This document shows positions 21,698 to 28,577 of a DNA stretch of 28,577 nt, piece by piece. The stretch comes from a virus. Where the stretch lies: positions 1-28,577 of the IMG/VR virus record IMGVR_UViG_3300046028_000212. One strand, 5' to 3'. Each line of letters begins with the position of its first letter. Within the stretch, counting starts at the first letter, position 1. The notes beneath the pieces were generated by a model. That model was not told the origin of the DNA, searched no databases, and saw nothing but the letters and a program-made list of their open reading frames with translations. The translations under genes and the position numbers were made by a program.

Positions 21698-23235
21698 TGA
21701 AAACGCCGATTCTTGGATCGTCTTATGTAGTGCGGTCTGTCAATGCGGCAGACAACCGCATGGTCAATTTGTTCCCCGAGATCATTCCCGAGGGCGGTAA
21801 AGAACCTGCATTTTTAAACCGCGCACCAGGTTTAAAATTGCTTAACACCGTTGGCACTGGCCCAATTCGTGGCTTGTGGGCATTTTCTCCAGATGACGGC
21901 ACTGGCTTTGTTGTTTCTGGCACCCAGCTTTATAAGATTAACAATGCCTATGCAGCCACGCTAATCGGCACGGTAGCCGGCACTGGCCCCGTCAGTTTGG
22001 CTGACAACGGTACGCAGCTATTTATTGCTTGCAACGGCCCTAGTTACATTTACAACAACACTACCAATGCGTTTGGTCAAATTACAGACCCTGACTTTCC
22101 AGGCGCTGTGACTGTGGCTTATTTGGATGGCTATTTTGTGTTTAATGAGCCAAATAGCCAAAAACTGTGGGTTACTTCGTTACTTGACGGCACATCCATT
22201 GACCCACTTGATTTTGCCAGCACCGAAGGCTCACCTGATGGCCTGCTTGCTGTGGTGTCGAACTTCCGCGAAATATGGGCTTTTGGCACAAACTCAATTG
22301 AAGTTTGGTTTGACTCTGGCGCAACAGACTTCCCTTTGCAACGCATCCAAGGCGCGTTCAATGAGTTGGGTTGTGCCGCGCCTTACTCCATAGCCAAAAT
22401 GGACAACGGTTTGTTTTGGCTTGGCCGTGACCGCCGTGGCCAAGGTATTGTTTATCGCGCCAATGGCTACACTGGCCAGCGCATCTCAACCCATGCGGTT
22501 GAATGGCAGATTCAACAGTACACCGATATGTCGGACGCAATTGGGTACACATACCAGCAAGACGGTCATAGCTTTTACGTGTTGGTTTTTCCTACTGCTA
22601 ACACCACTTGGGTTTACGATGTAGCAACGCAAGCATGGCATGAGCGTGCGGGATGGAATAACGGATCGTTTACTCGGCATCGCGGCAATTGCCAGATGGC
22701 GTTTAATAATAAAATTCTTATTGGTGATTTTGAAAACGGTAACGTCTACGCATTTGATTTAACTGATTACAGTGACAATGGCGGCATTCAAAAATGGCTT
22801 CGCACATGGCGTGCGTTGCCCACTGGTCAAAACAATCTTAAACGCACTGCCCAGCACAGTTTGCAACTAGACATTGAGTCTGGTGTTGGCTTAAACGGGT
22901 CAATGATTGCCGAAACCATATATCTTTTGACTGAAGACAGTGATTATTTAATTACCGAAAACGGTGATTATTTAATTAGCGATGACACCACACCCGTTAC
23001 TCAAGGCAGTGATCCAGAAGTAATGCTTCGTTGGTCAGATGATGGTGGCCACACTTGGTCAAATGAGCATTGGGCACCGATTGGTAAAATTGGAGAATAT
23101 TACAAGCGTGTTTTTTGGCGACGTTTGGGGATGACGCTAAAGCTGCGTGATCGCGTCTATGAAGTGTCTGGCACTGATCCCGTAAAGATTGACATCATGG
23201 GCGCTGAACTCATTTTGAGTCCAACGAATGCCTAG
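21697..23235 (+). CDS. tail hub / DNA stabilisation protein (P22 gp10-like)
   Basis: A 512-residue P22 gp10-like protein that follows gp4-like as in P22. The N-terminus (GSSYVVRSVNAADNRMVNLFPEII) is typical; the body has repeated beta-propeller-like blades (LADNGTQLFIACNG, YLDGYFVFNEPNSQKLWVTSL, IWAFGTNSIEVWFDSG, GRDRRGQGIVYRANGY). At about residues 411-430 an 8-residue repeat (YLLTEDSD, YLITENGD, YLISDD) forms an insert before RWSDDGGHTWSNEHWAPIGKIG. I start at ATG 21697, which overlaps the gp4-like stop, rather than the TTG at 21694. It plugs the head and carries the tail needle or spikes. Confidence 0.85.
   Translation: MKTPILGSSYVVRSVNAADNRMVNLFPEIIPEGGKEPAFLNRAPGLKLLNTVGTGPIRGLWAFSPDDGTGFVVSGTQLYKINNAYAATLIGTVAGTGPVSLADNGTQLFIACNGPSYIYNNTTNAFGQITDPDFPGAVTVAYLDGYFVFNEPNSQKLWVTSLLDGTSIDPLDFASTEGSPDGLLAVVSNFREIWAFGTNSIEVWFDSGATDFPLQRIQGAFNELGCAAPYSIAKMDNGLFWLGRDRRGQGIVYRANGYTGQRISTHAVEWQIQQYTDMSDAIGYTYQQDGHSFYVLVFPTANTTWVYDVATQAWHERAGWNNGSFTRHRGNCQMAFNNKILIGDFENGNVYAFDLTDYSDNGGIQKWLRTWRALPTGQNNLKRTAQHSLQLDIESGVGLNGSMIAETIYLLTEDSDYLITENGDYLISDDTTPVTQGSDPEVMLRWSDDGGHTWSNEHWAPIGKIGEYYKRVFWRRLGMTLKLRDRVYEVSGTDPVKIDIMGAELILSPTNA
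22940..22978 (+). repeat. direct repeat, 24-bp period, inside the gp10-like gene
   Basis: The 14-bp word TGATTATTTAATTA occurs at 22941-22954 and 22965-22978. It encodes the tandem 8-residue repeat described for the gp10-like protein. Confidence 0.8.
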
Positions 23236-24832
23236 CCCTAACGCTACACCAACGCCAATCACACCCCCACGGGTGCCGTTGGTTGACCCTCGCACGGGCT
23301 ATATTGACCGTGCTTGGTATTTGTTTTTCTTGTCTCTTAATAATGTGGCCACAGCCGTTATTGACGATTCTGGCTTGACGTTTAGTTCTGAGTCAATAAT
23401 TGCTTCGTATGAAGCTGCTTTGCAAGCGCTGGCGCAAGAAGTTGAAACGCAGCCCCCGCCAGTGGATTTAAGCGCTGAGTTAATTAAACAGATTGAAGCG
23501 GCTGGTTTAGTTGATTGTTGTTCTAGCTTGTTGTCCCAAGTGGCCGAGATGCAAAAGCAATTAGAAGCGCTTAATCTGCTGCCTCCACCCACACAAGGCA
23601 CAGTGACCGCTGTAACAGCCACAGCGCCCGTGGTGTCTTCTGGTGGTATAGCGCCTGACATTAGTCTTGCGGCTGCCTATGGGGACACTTTAAACCCTTA
23701 CGCTGCCAAGACCGCTAACTATGTGCTAGCTGGCCCTACTACGGGCGCGTCTGCCGTGCCTGCTTTTAGGGCTTTGGTGGCCGCTGATATTCCTGTGTTG
23801 CCGTATGGTGATGTCTTTGGCCCCGCTAGCGCCACGGATAACGCTGTTGCTAGGTTTGATAGCACTACGGGCAAGTTAATTCAAAATTCTGTAGTCACAA
23901 TTAGCGACACAGGCGCAACTACAGGAATTACAACATTAGCTGCTTCTACCAGTGTTACTACACCTATAGTCCAAGCATCAAACTCTGCTGGTTTATCGCT
24001 TAAAAATGCGTCAGGCACAACCCAAATGAGTGTTGGTGCTGGTGGCGGCGATAATATGTCCATCAATGTTTCTACCAATTTAAACGGTACAAACGCACAA
24101 ATAGACATTAGTCCTACTGGCACTGGCCATGTGCATATAAAACCTAGTGGTACTAATTCGGTTGAAGTTGCCCCTACTAATGTAGGAACAATTGACAATA
24201 TGACTATTGGGGCTACAACTCCTAAAAACGCAAGTGTTGTAGATTTAAGCGTTACAGGAACACTCAGTTTTGATGCGGCACAAGGAACAGCAGGCCAAGT
24301 CCTTACATCGGCTGGAACAGGTGTAACGCCCACTTGGACAACCCCAACAACAGGAACTGTAACGGCTGTTTCTGTTGTGTCGGCCAATGGTTTTGCTGGT
24401 ACATCAAGTGGCGGGGCAACGCCTGCTTTGACCTTGACCACCACAATTACTGGCATTCTAAAAGGCAACGGCACGGCAATTTCTGCCGCTGTGGCCAACA
24501 CAGATTACATGGGCGTTGGTGCGCCAGTCACCAAGACGGCTGACTTTACAGTGGCCGATGGCGAGATTTGGTATATCAACAATAAGTCAGGCTCGACTTG
24601 CACCGTGACGTTGCCTACGGCTTCATCTTGGACTGGCCGCACTTTGACTTTTAAGAACATGCAGGCGCAGACTTTGGTGTCTGCATCAAGCAATGTGGTG
24701 CCTATTGACAGCACCAGCGCGGGCACCGCAATCCTCTTGGCAGTTGTAGGAAATTGGGCGACAATGGTGTCTGACGGCACAAATTGGATCATCATGCAAC
24801 AGGCCGCTAACAATTGCCTATTATTGGAGTAA
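23228..24832 (+). CDS. large tail fibre-like structural protein, 534 aa
   Basis: A 534-residue protein following the gp10-like gene and overlapping it by 8 nt. The N-terminal 100 residues (RTGYIDRAWYLFFLSLNN, then a helical ASYEAALQALAQEVETQ) are a typical adaptor of phage fibre proteins. The rest is Thr/Val/Gly repeats with two GTVTAV blocks (about residues 126 and 378), connector phrases such as VLAGPTTGASAVPAFRALVAADIP and FAGTSSGGATPALTLTTTITGILKGNGTAISAAV, and a C-terminal beta domain (NWATMVSDGTNWIIMQ). It probably forms a trimeric fibre on the tail or collar. A tail needle role, in the gp26 position, is an alternative but the composition does not suit it. Confidence 0.72.
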   Translation: MPSPNATPTPITPPRVPLVDPRTGYIDRAWYLFFLSLNNVATAVIDDSGLTFSSESIIASYEAALQALAQEVETQPPPVDLSAELIKQIEAAGLVDCCSSLLSQVAEMQKQLEALNLLPPPTQGTVTAVTATAPVVSSGGIAPDISLAAAYGDTLNPYAAKTANYVLAGPTTGASAVPAFRALVAADIPVLPYGDVFGPASATDNAVARFDSTTGKLIQNSVVTISDTGATTGITTLAASTSVTTPIVQASNSAGLSLKNASGTTQMSVGAGGGDNMSINVSTNLNGTNAQIDISPTGTGHVHIKPSGTNSVEVAPTNVGTIDNMTIGATTPKNASVVDLSVTGTLSFDAAQGTAGQVLTSAGTGVTPTWTTPTTGTVTAVSVVSANGFAGTSSGGATPALTLTTTITGILKGNGTAISAAVANTDYMGVGAPVTKTADFTVADGEIWYINNKSGSTCTVTLPTASSWTGRTLTFKNMQAQTLVSASSNVVPIDSTSAGTAILLAVVGNWATMVSDGTNWIIMQQAANNCLLLE

Positions 24833-24835
24833 ACC

Positions 24836-25171
24836 ATGACCGTATCAGTGAAGGTACTTGTACCCGCAAAATTTGCCGAAAACTCGCAAACAACCCAGTA
24901 CACCGCGACTGGCGTGACTGCCATTATTGACAAGTTTACTGCCACCAACATCAGCGCATCAGCGGCTACCATTAGCGTGAACTTGGTGACAACCGCAGGC
25001 TCTGCGGGTAACACCAACTTGATCACCAAGACCAAGACGCTTCAAGCATCTGAGGTTTATACGTTCCCAGAACTTGTTGGCCAAGTGCTTGGCATTGGTG
25101 ATTTCATTAGTACAATTGCCGGAACAGCCAGCGCAATCAATATCCGCGTCAGCGGTCGTGAGGTGACCTAA
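24836..25171 (+). CDS. beta-rich virion-associated protein, 111 aa
   Basis: A 111-residue protein with an even alternation of strands (VKVLVPAKFAENSQTTQYTATGVTAIIDKFTATN, SAATISVNLVTTAGSAG, LQASEVYTFPELVGQVLGIGDFI), ending SINIRVSGREVT-like text. This resembles small phage proteins with an immunoglobulin-like or galectin-like fold located beside fibre genes. It starts 3 nt after the fibre stop and ends immediately before the ejection protein. Function unknown. Confidence 0.65.
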   Translation: MTVSVKVLVPAKFAENSQTTQYTATGVTAIIDKFTATNISASAATISVNLVTTAGSAGNTNLITKTKTLQASEVYTFPELVGQVLGIGDFISTIAGTASAINIRVSGREVT

Positions 25172-26641
25172 ATGGGCTTTTTTAACGATTTAGCTACTAC
25201 TGTTTCAGACACGCAAATTAAGGATTACTTATCTGCCAATCCTAATTTGACAGGTCAGCAATTGGCTGATGCCATGAAGACCTACAATGTGTCGCCCGAA
25301 CAGCTTGTAAAAGCTGTTGGCGCAGGGCCAGACACAGCCGCTAATGTTGCGGGAACTTTTTATCAGCCTCAATACGCAAGTACAGGTTCTGGTGAAACTT
25401 TTCAACAAGGCCCATTGTCAGGTTTACTTACTTATTCCGAAGCGGCAAATAAGCCAGGCGGCGCATATAGCACGTTTGATCCCACAGGCAAATTTACAGG
25501 CACTGGCACACAACAAAAAGTTAGCAACAACATGTTGCCGTTTTTGCTAGCTACTGGCGGCATGATGTTTGGTTTGCCTGGTCTTGGTGAAGCTGGCGCG
25601 GCTGGAGCAGGTGCAGCGGGTACAGCAGGCATGACCGCCGCCGAACTAGCACAACTTGATTTGGCGTTGGGTGGTGCGGGCGGTACATTGGGTGCAGAAA
25701 CTTTAGCAAATGCTTTGGCCACAGGTGCGGCTGTGCCTACGCTTACTAATTTAACTGGTGGTAGCGGTGTTTTAACTGGCGCTGCGGCAGGCATTACTGC
25801 TGATTCTGTTGCCAAAAAATTAGCAGCTGACGCACTTATTTCTGGAGCTGTTGGCGCTGGTGCAGGTGCTTTAACTGGTGCTGGTGCTGCTGGTGCGGCA
25901 GGTGCTGGAGCCGCAGGTGCTGCTGGTGCAGGCGCAGGCTCAACTTTAACTTCTTTATTAACCCCTGCGGCCATTGCCGCATCTGGCTTAGTAGGTGCAA
26001 ATGCTGCAAAATCCGCAGCTGAAACACAAGCCGAGTCAGCCAGAGAAGCCAATGCGTTGCTCTACAAGATGTATCAAGAGCAGAAAGGTCTTCAAGAACC
26101 TTTCCGTGGCGCAGGCATTACTGCGCAAAACAGATTGCTTGATCTGTTGGGCTTGAGCCAAAACAGAGGCGCAGAAGGATTTGGTAAGTACGGCAGAGAC
26201 TTTGCCATGTCTGACTTTCAACAAGACCCTGGCTACGCTTTCCGTTTGGCTGAAGGCCAAAAAACACTTGATCGGCAAGCCGCGGCTCGCGGTGGTTTGA
26301 TCTCAGGTGGCGCATTAAAAGCGGCCACACGATACGGTCAAGAAATGGGTTCGCAAGAATATCAAAACGCATTCAATCGCTACCAGACAAACCGCGCTAA
26401 TCAATTGCAACCTTTGGGCAGTTTGCTTAGTAGCGGTCAAGCGGCGGCAAGCAATCAAGCGGCGGCTGCGGGCAACTACGGCACGCAAGCAGGCGGCAAC
26501 ATAACTGGTGCAGGCGCGGCCACTGCGGCTGGCCAAGTTGGTAGCACCAACGCGTTGACAAATGCGTTAAGCTCTTATTTGAATTATTCATCTGGCCAGA
26601 ATTTGGCTGATGCTATTCGCAAATCTACATACGGCGGGTAA
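25172..26641 (+). CDS. DNA ejection protein (P22 gp7-like)
   Basis: A 489-residue internal virion protein. The centre is an Ala/Gly-rich hydrophobic region (about residues 117-275) with several possible membrane stretches (MLPFLLATGGMMFGLPGLG, AAIAASGLVGANAAKSAA). The C-terminal part has the hallmark FQQDPGYAFRLAEGQKTLDR..AARGGLISGGALKAATRYGQEMGSQEYQNAFNRYQTNR found in P22-type DNA transfer proteins. It would be ejected before the DNA and help make a channel across the cell envelope. The Gly/Ala stretch (residues 224-256) is nearly pure low complexity. Typical of the first of three ejection proteins. Confidence 0.85.
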   Translation: MGFFNDLATTVSDTQIKDYLSANPNLTGQQLADAMKTYNVSPEQLVKAVGAGPDTAANVAGTFYQPQYASTGSGETFQQGPLSGLLTYSEAANKPGGAYSTFDPTGKFTGTGTQQKVSNNMLPFLLATGGMMFGLPGLGEAGAAGAGAAGTAGMTAAELAQLDLALGGAGGTLGAETLANALATGAAVPTLTNLTGGSGVLTGAAAGITADSVAKKLAADALISGAVGAGAGALTGAGAAGAAGAGAAGAAGAGAGSTLTSLLTPAAIAASGLVGANAAKSAAETQAESAREANALLYKMYQEQKGLQEPFRGAGITAQNRLLDLLGLSQNRGAEGFGKYGRDFAMSDFQQDPGYAFRLAEGQKTLDRQAAARGGLISGGALKAATRYGQEMGSQEYQNAFNRYQTNRANQLQPLGSLLSSGQAAASNQAAAAGNYGTQAGGNITGAGAATAAGQVGSTNALTNALSSYLNYSSGQNLADAIRKSTYGG

Positions 26642-26650
26642 GGAACGACT

Positions 26651-28132
26651 ATGGCTCTTGATCCATCTATTGCATTGGGCGTGCGCCCTCTCCAACTGCC
26701 AGACCCATTGGCGCAAATGGCGCAAGTCTCGCAGATTAAAGCTGGTCAACAGCAACAACAACTCAATCAAATGAAAATTGAGGAATTAGTTGCGGATCGA
26801 AAAGAGCTTAATGACTTTGCCCTTAAACTTAAAGACACAGGAATTACTCCTCGCCAATACATGGAAATGCTTAGGTCATCACGCGACCCTGTAAGACAAA
26901 AAACAGGTATGGAAGGTTTGATGCGTTTGGATGAGCAAGACAAATTTGAACGTATCGGTAAAGGACTTTACCCTGAGTTGTTTGGCCCTGCACCTACAGC
27001 CACGCCTACAGCCGCACCTGCCGCCGCGCCTGCGCCTTCAATGATGCGTCAACCTGCTGTTGCGCCAGCCGCACCAACTCAAGATATGTTGGGCACTGGC
27101 ATGTATGGCATGCAACCTACAAATGCTTTAGCGCCTAACGTTGCGCAAGCCGCGCCTGTGAATGCGTTAGCACCTACTGCCGCGCCTGCTGGTAAAAACG
27201 TAGATCAGCTACGCCGCGAAATTATCATGTTTAGCCAGTCAACTGACCCTCGCGCAAAAGCAATGGCAGACATGCTTAAAGCTCAGTTAACTGAGATGAG
27301 TAAAACACAAACTTTGGCACCCGGTCAGCAACTTTATGCCGGCGGTAAAGTTGTATACACAGCGCCTGAAAAAGACTCTGAGTTTGAAAGATTATTAACA
27401 AAATCTGGGTTGTCAGACACAGAAAAAACAGCTTTGCGGATCGCACGGGCTAAAAAAGAAGCGACGCATGCGCCTGGTACAACTGTTACTGTCAGTACAG
27501 AGAAAAAGTACGGTGAAGCATTTGGCAGCAAACTTGCAGATGTAGACATTACTAAGATGACTACTGCTGAAACAGCGCCAGCAATGGCTGAAAACGCTAA
27601 TCGAATTATTGGTCTGGTAAAACAAGGCGATGTATTTACAGGCCCGATTGCCGACGTTAAGTTAAATCTTGCGCGCGCGTTAAATGTAGCAGGTGCTAAC
27701 AATGAAGAAAAAATCGCTAACACTGAACTGCTTATTGCAGGAACAGGCCAAAGCACTTTAAATGCAATTAAAGGCGCTGGTTTGGGTACTGGACAAGGAT
27801 TTACTGATAAGGATCTTAAATTCTTGCAAGGTATTGCGGGCGGCACAATTGGTTTAACTCAAAAAACACTTACGGACTTGGCCACACTACAACACCGTGT
27901 TGCAACAAGCAGCGCAGCCGCCTGGAACAAACGGGTTGGAGAAATACCAAAAGAAGTGGTGCAAGGCACTGGCCTATCTGTCACACCAATTAAAGTGCCC
28001 CCACTATCATCGATTATGGGCGGCGCGGCGCGTCCAGCAGGTGTCGGCACTAATTGGACATTTGAAAGCGATGCCGCAGGCAACAAAGCATGGGTTAGCC
28101 CAGATCGTAAATCATTCAAAGAGGCGCAATAA
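26651..28132 (+). CDS. DNA ejection protein 2 (internal virion protein)
   Basis: A 493-residue protein right after the gp7-like gene, where P22 has gp20. The first 35 residues contain a Gln-rich helix (VSQIKAGQQQQQLNQMKIEEL), then a helical domain, an Ala/Pro-rich linker (about residues 114-185, APTATPTAAPAAAPAPS), then helices around KYGEAFGSKLADVD, GPIADVKLNLARALNVAG and GQGFTDKDLKFLQGIAGGTIGLT. That last part looks like many phage internal proteins. TAAGGAA precedes the ATG. Its stop overlaps the next start (TAATG). No enzymatic motif is visible. Confidence 0.75.
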   Translation: MALDPSIALGVRPLQLPDPLAQMAQVSQIKAGQQQQQLNQMKIEELVADRKELNDFALKLKDTGITPRQYMEMLRSSRDPVRQKTGMEGLMRLDEQDKFERIGKGLYPELFGPAPTATPTAAPAAAPAPSMMRQPAVAPAAPTQDMLGTGMYGMQPTNALAPNVAQAAPVNALAPTAAPAGKNVDQLRREIIMFSQSTDPRAKAMADMLKAQLTEMSKTQTLAPGQQLYAGGKVVYTAPEKDSEFERLLTKSGLSDTEKTALRIARAKKEATHAPGTTVTVSTEKKYGEAFGSKLADVDITKMTTAETAPAMAENANRIIGLVKQGDVFTGPIADVKLNLARALNVAGANNEEKIANTELLIAGTGQSTLNAIKGAGLGTGQGFTDKDLKFLQGIAGGTIGLTQKTLTDLATLQHRVATSSAAAWNKRVGEIPKEVVQGTGLSVTPIKVPPLSSIMGGAARPAGVGTNWTFESDAAGNKAWVSPDRKSFKEAQ

Positions 28133-28577
28133 TGGCTTTTGATCTTAGCACCGCCGCGCCAGTCGCAACTGGTGGATTTGATCTTAGTACGGCAAAGCCA
28201 ATACCAAGCGGTGGCGGCATCCCCGGCCCCCGCCGTGCTTGGTCTGACGTGCCCGGCGAAGCCTTGGCTAATGTTGGCACAAGCGCGCAGAAGTTTTTTG
28301 GTGGCGTTGTTGAAGCAGTCACAAGCCCTTTACAAACAGCCAAAGGCGTTCTTGATATTGGTGCTGGCGCGCTTCAAAACGTACTGCCCAAGAATGTTGT
28401 TGATTTTGTCAATCAATTTGACGCACATCCAGAAGCCGCGCAACAGGCGGTTAAAGTTGCTAACGCTGTTGGCGGCATGTACAAAGAGCGCTATGGCAGT
28501 ATTGAAGGGTTAAAAAATACGCTTGCTACTGATCCAGTAGGCGCGGCGGCAGACATGTCTACATTGTTTTCTGGTTT
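28132..28577 (+). CDS. third ejection protein, N-terminal fragment (runs off right end)
   Basis: The first 148 codons of a longer gene. The start carries two copies of FDLSTA (residues 3-8 and 16-21) with Pro/Gly linkers, a short motif often repeated at the N-terminus of very large phage internal proteins. Then come SDVPGEALANVGTSAQKFFGGV and a hydrophobic-amphipathic segment. By position it should be the gp16-like ejection protein, perhaps with a lytic transglycosylase or other enzyme further on, which the window does not show. Confidence 0.65.
   Translation, partial: MAFDLSTAAPVATGGFDLSTAKPIPSGGGIPGPRRAWSDVPGEALANVGTSAQKFFGGVVEAVTSPLQTAKGVLDIGAGALQNVLPKNVVDFVNQFDAHPEAAQQAVKVANAVGGMYKERYGSIEGLKNTLATDPVGAAADMSTLFSG

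Noticed and set aside
23881-24501. 206-codon leftward Val/Pro-rich frame in the fibre-like gene
   Set aside because: Antisense of Thr/Val repeats of the fibre protein; no start signals.
25432-26052. 206-codon leftward Ala/Pro-rich frame antisense to the gp7-like gene
   Set aside because: Produced by the Gly/Ala low-complexity codons of the real gene on the other strand.

Overview
The window is a contiguous piece of a tailed double-stranded DNA phage genome with a short (podovirus-like) tail. No host gene, integrase, tRNA, ribosomal RNA, insertion sequence or CRISPR array was seen, and both ends cut through phage genes. The virion genes follow the Salmonella phage P22 plan: portal, scaffold, coat, gp4-like head completion, gp10-like tail factor, then gp7/gp20-like ejection proteins. 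They sit beside an autonomous replication module with its own family A DNA polymerase and primase-helicase. The host cannot be named from the sequence. A free-living Gram-negative proteobacterium, possibly a freshwater betaproteobacterium, is a guess from gene style only.

Layout. (1) 1-421, leftward: start of an SF2/SNF2-type helicase (runs off the left end) and a VRR-NUC nuclease. (2) 422-503: divergent control region. (3) 504-6540, rightward: Fe-S RecB/Cas4-like nuclease, an unidentified replication-associated protein, DNA polymerase A with 3'-5' exonuclease, and a primase-helicase. (4) 6543-6566: terminator usable from both sides. (5) 8221 down to 6573, leftward: a packed operon of eight tiny unknown genes, several missed by a length cut-off, from a recognisable sigma70-type promoter at 8276-8303. 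(6) 8222-8859: non-coding region with a family of 9-bp repeats, a 17-bp palindrome, an AT-rich stretch, G-runs and T-tracts, a candidate replication origin, operator or packaging region. (7) 8860-28577, rightward: small and large terminase, two small basic proteins, a GroES-like protein, portal, a small cassette with a beta-helix tailspike and a second fibre protein, scaffold, coat, decoration-like proteins flanked by terminators, head-completion and tail factors, a large fibre-like protein and three ejection proteins (the last cut off).

How it works together. The left arm should copy and process DNA (helicase, nucleases, polymerase, primase-helicase). The right arm packages it (terminases, portal), builds the capsid (scaffold, coat), closes the head (gp4/gp10-like), recognises the cell surface (tailspike, fibres) and delivers DNA through the envelope (ejection proteins). 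The leftward small-gene operon is the least understood part and the best place for new biology, together with the repeat-rich region that separates it from the terminase. No lysis genes lie in the window; they may be beyond its ends.
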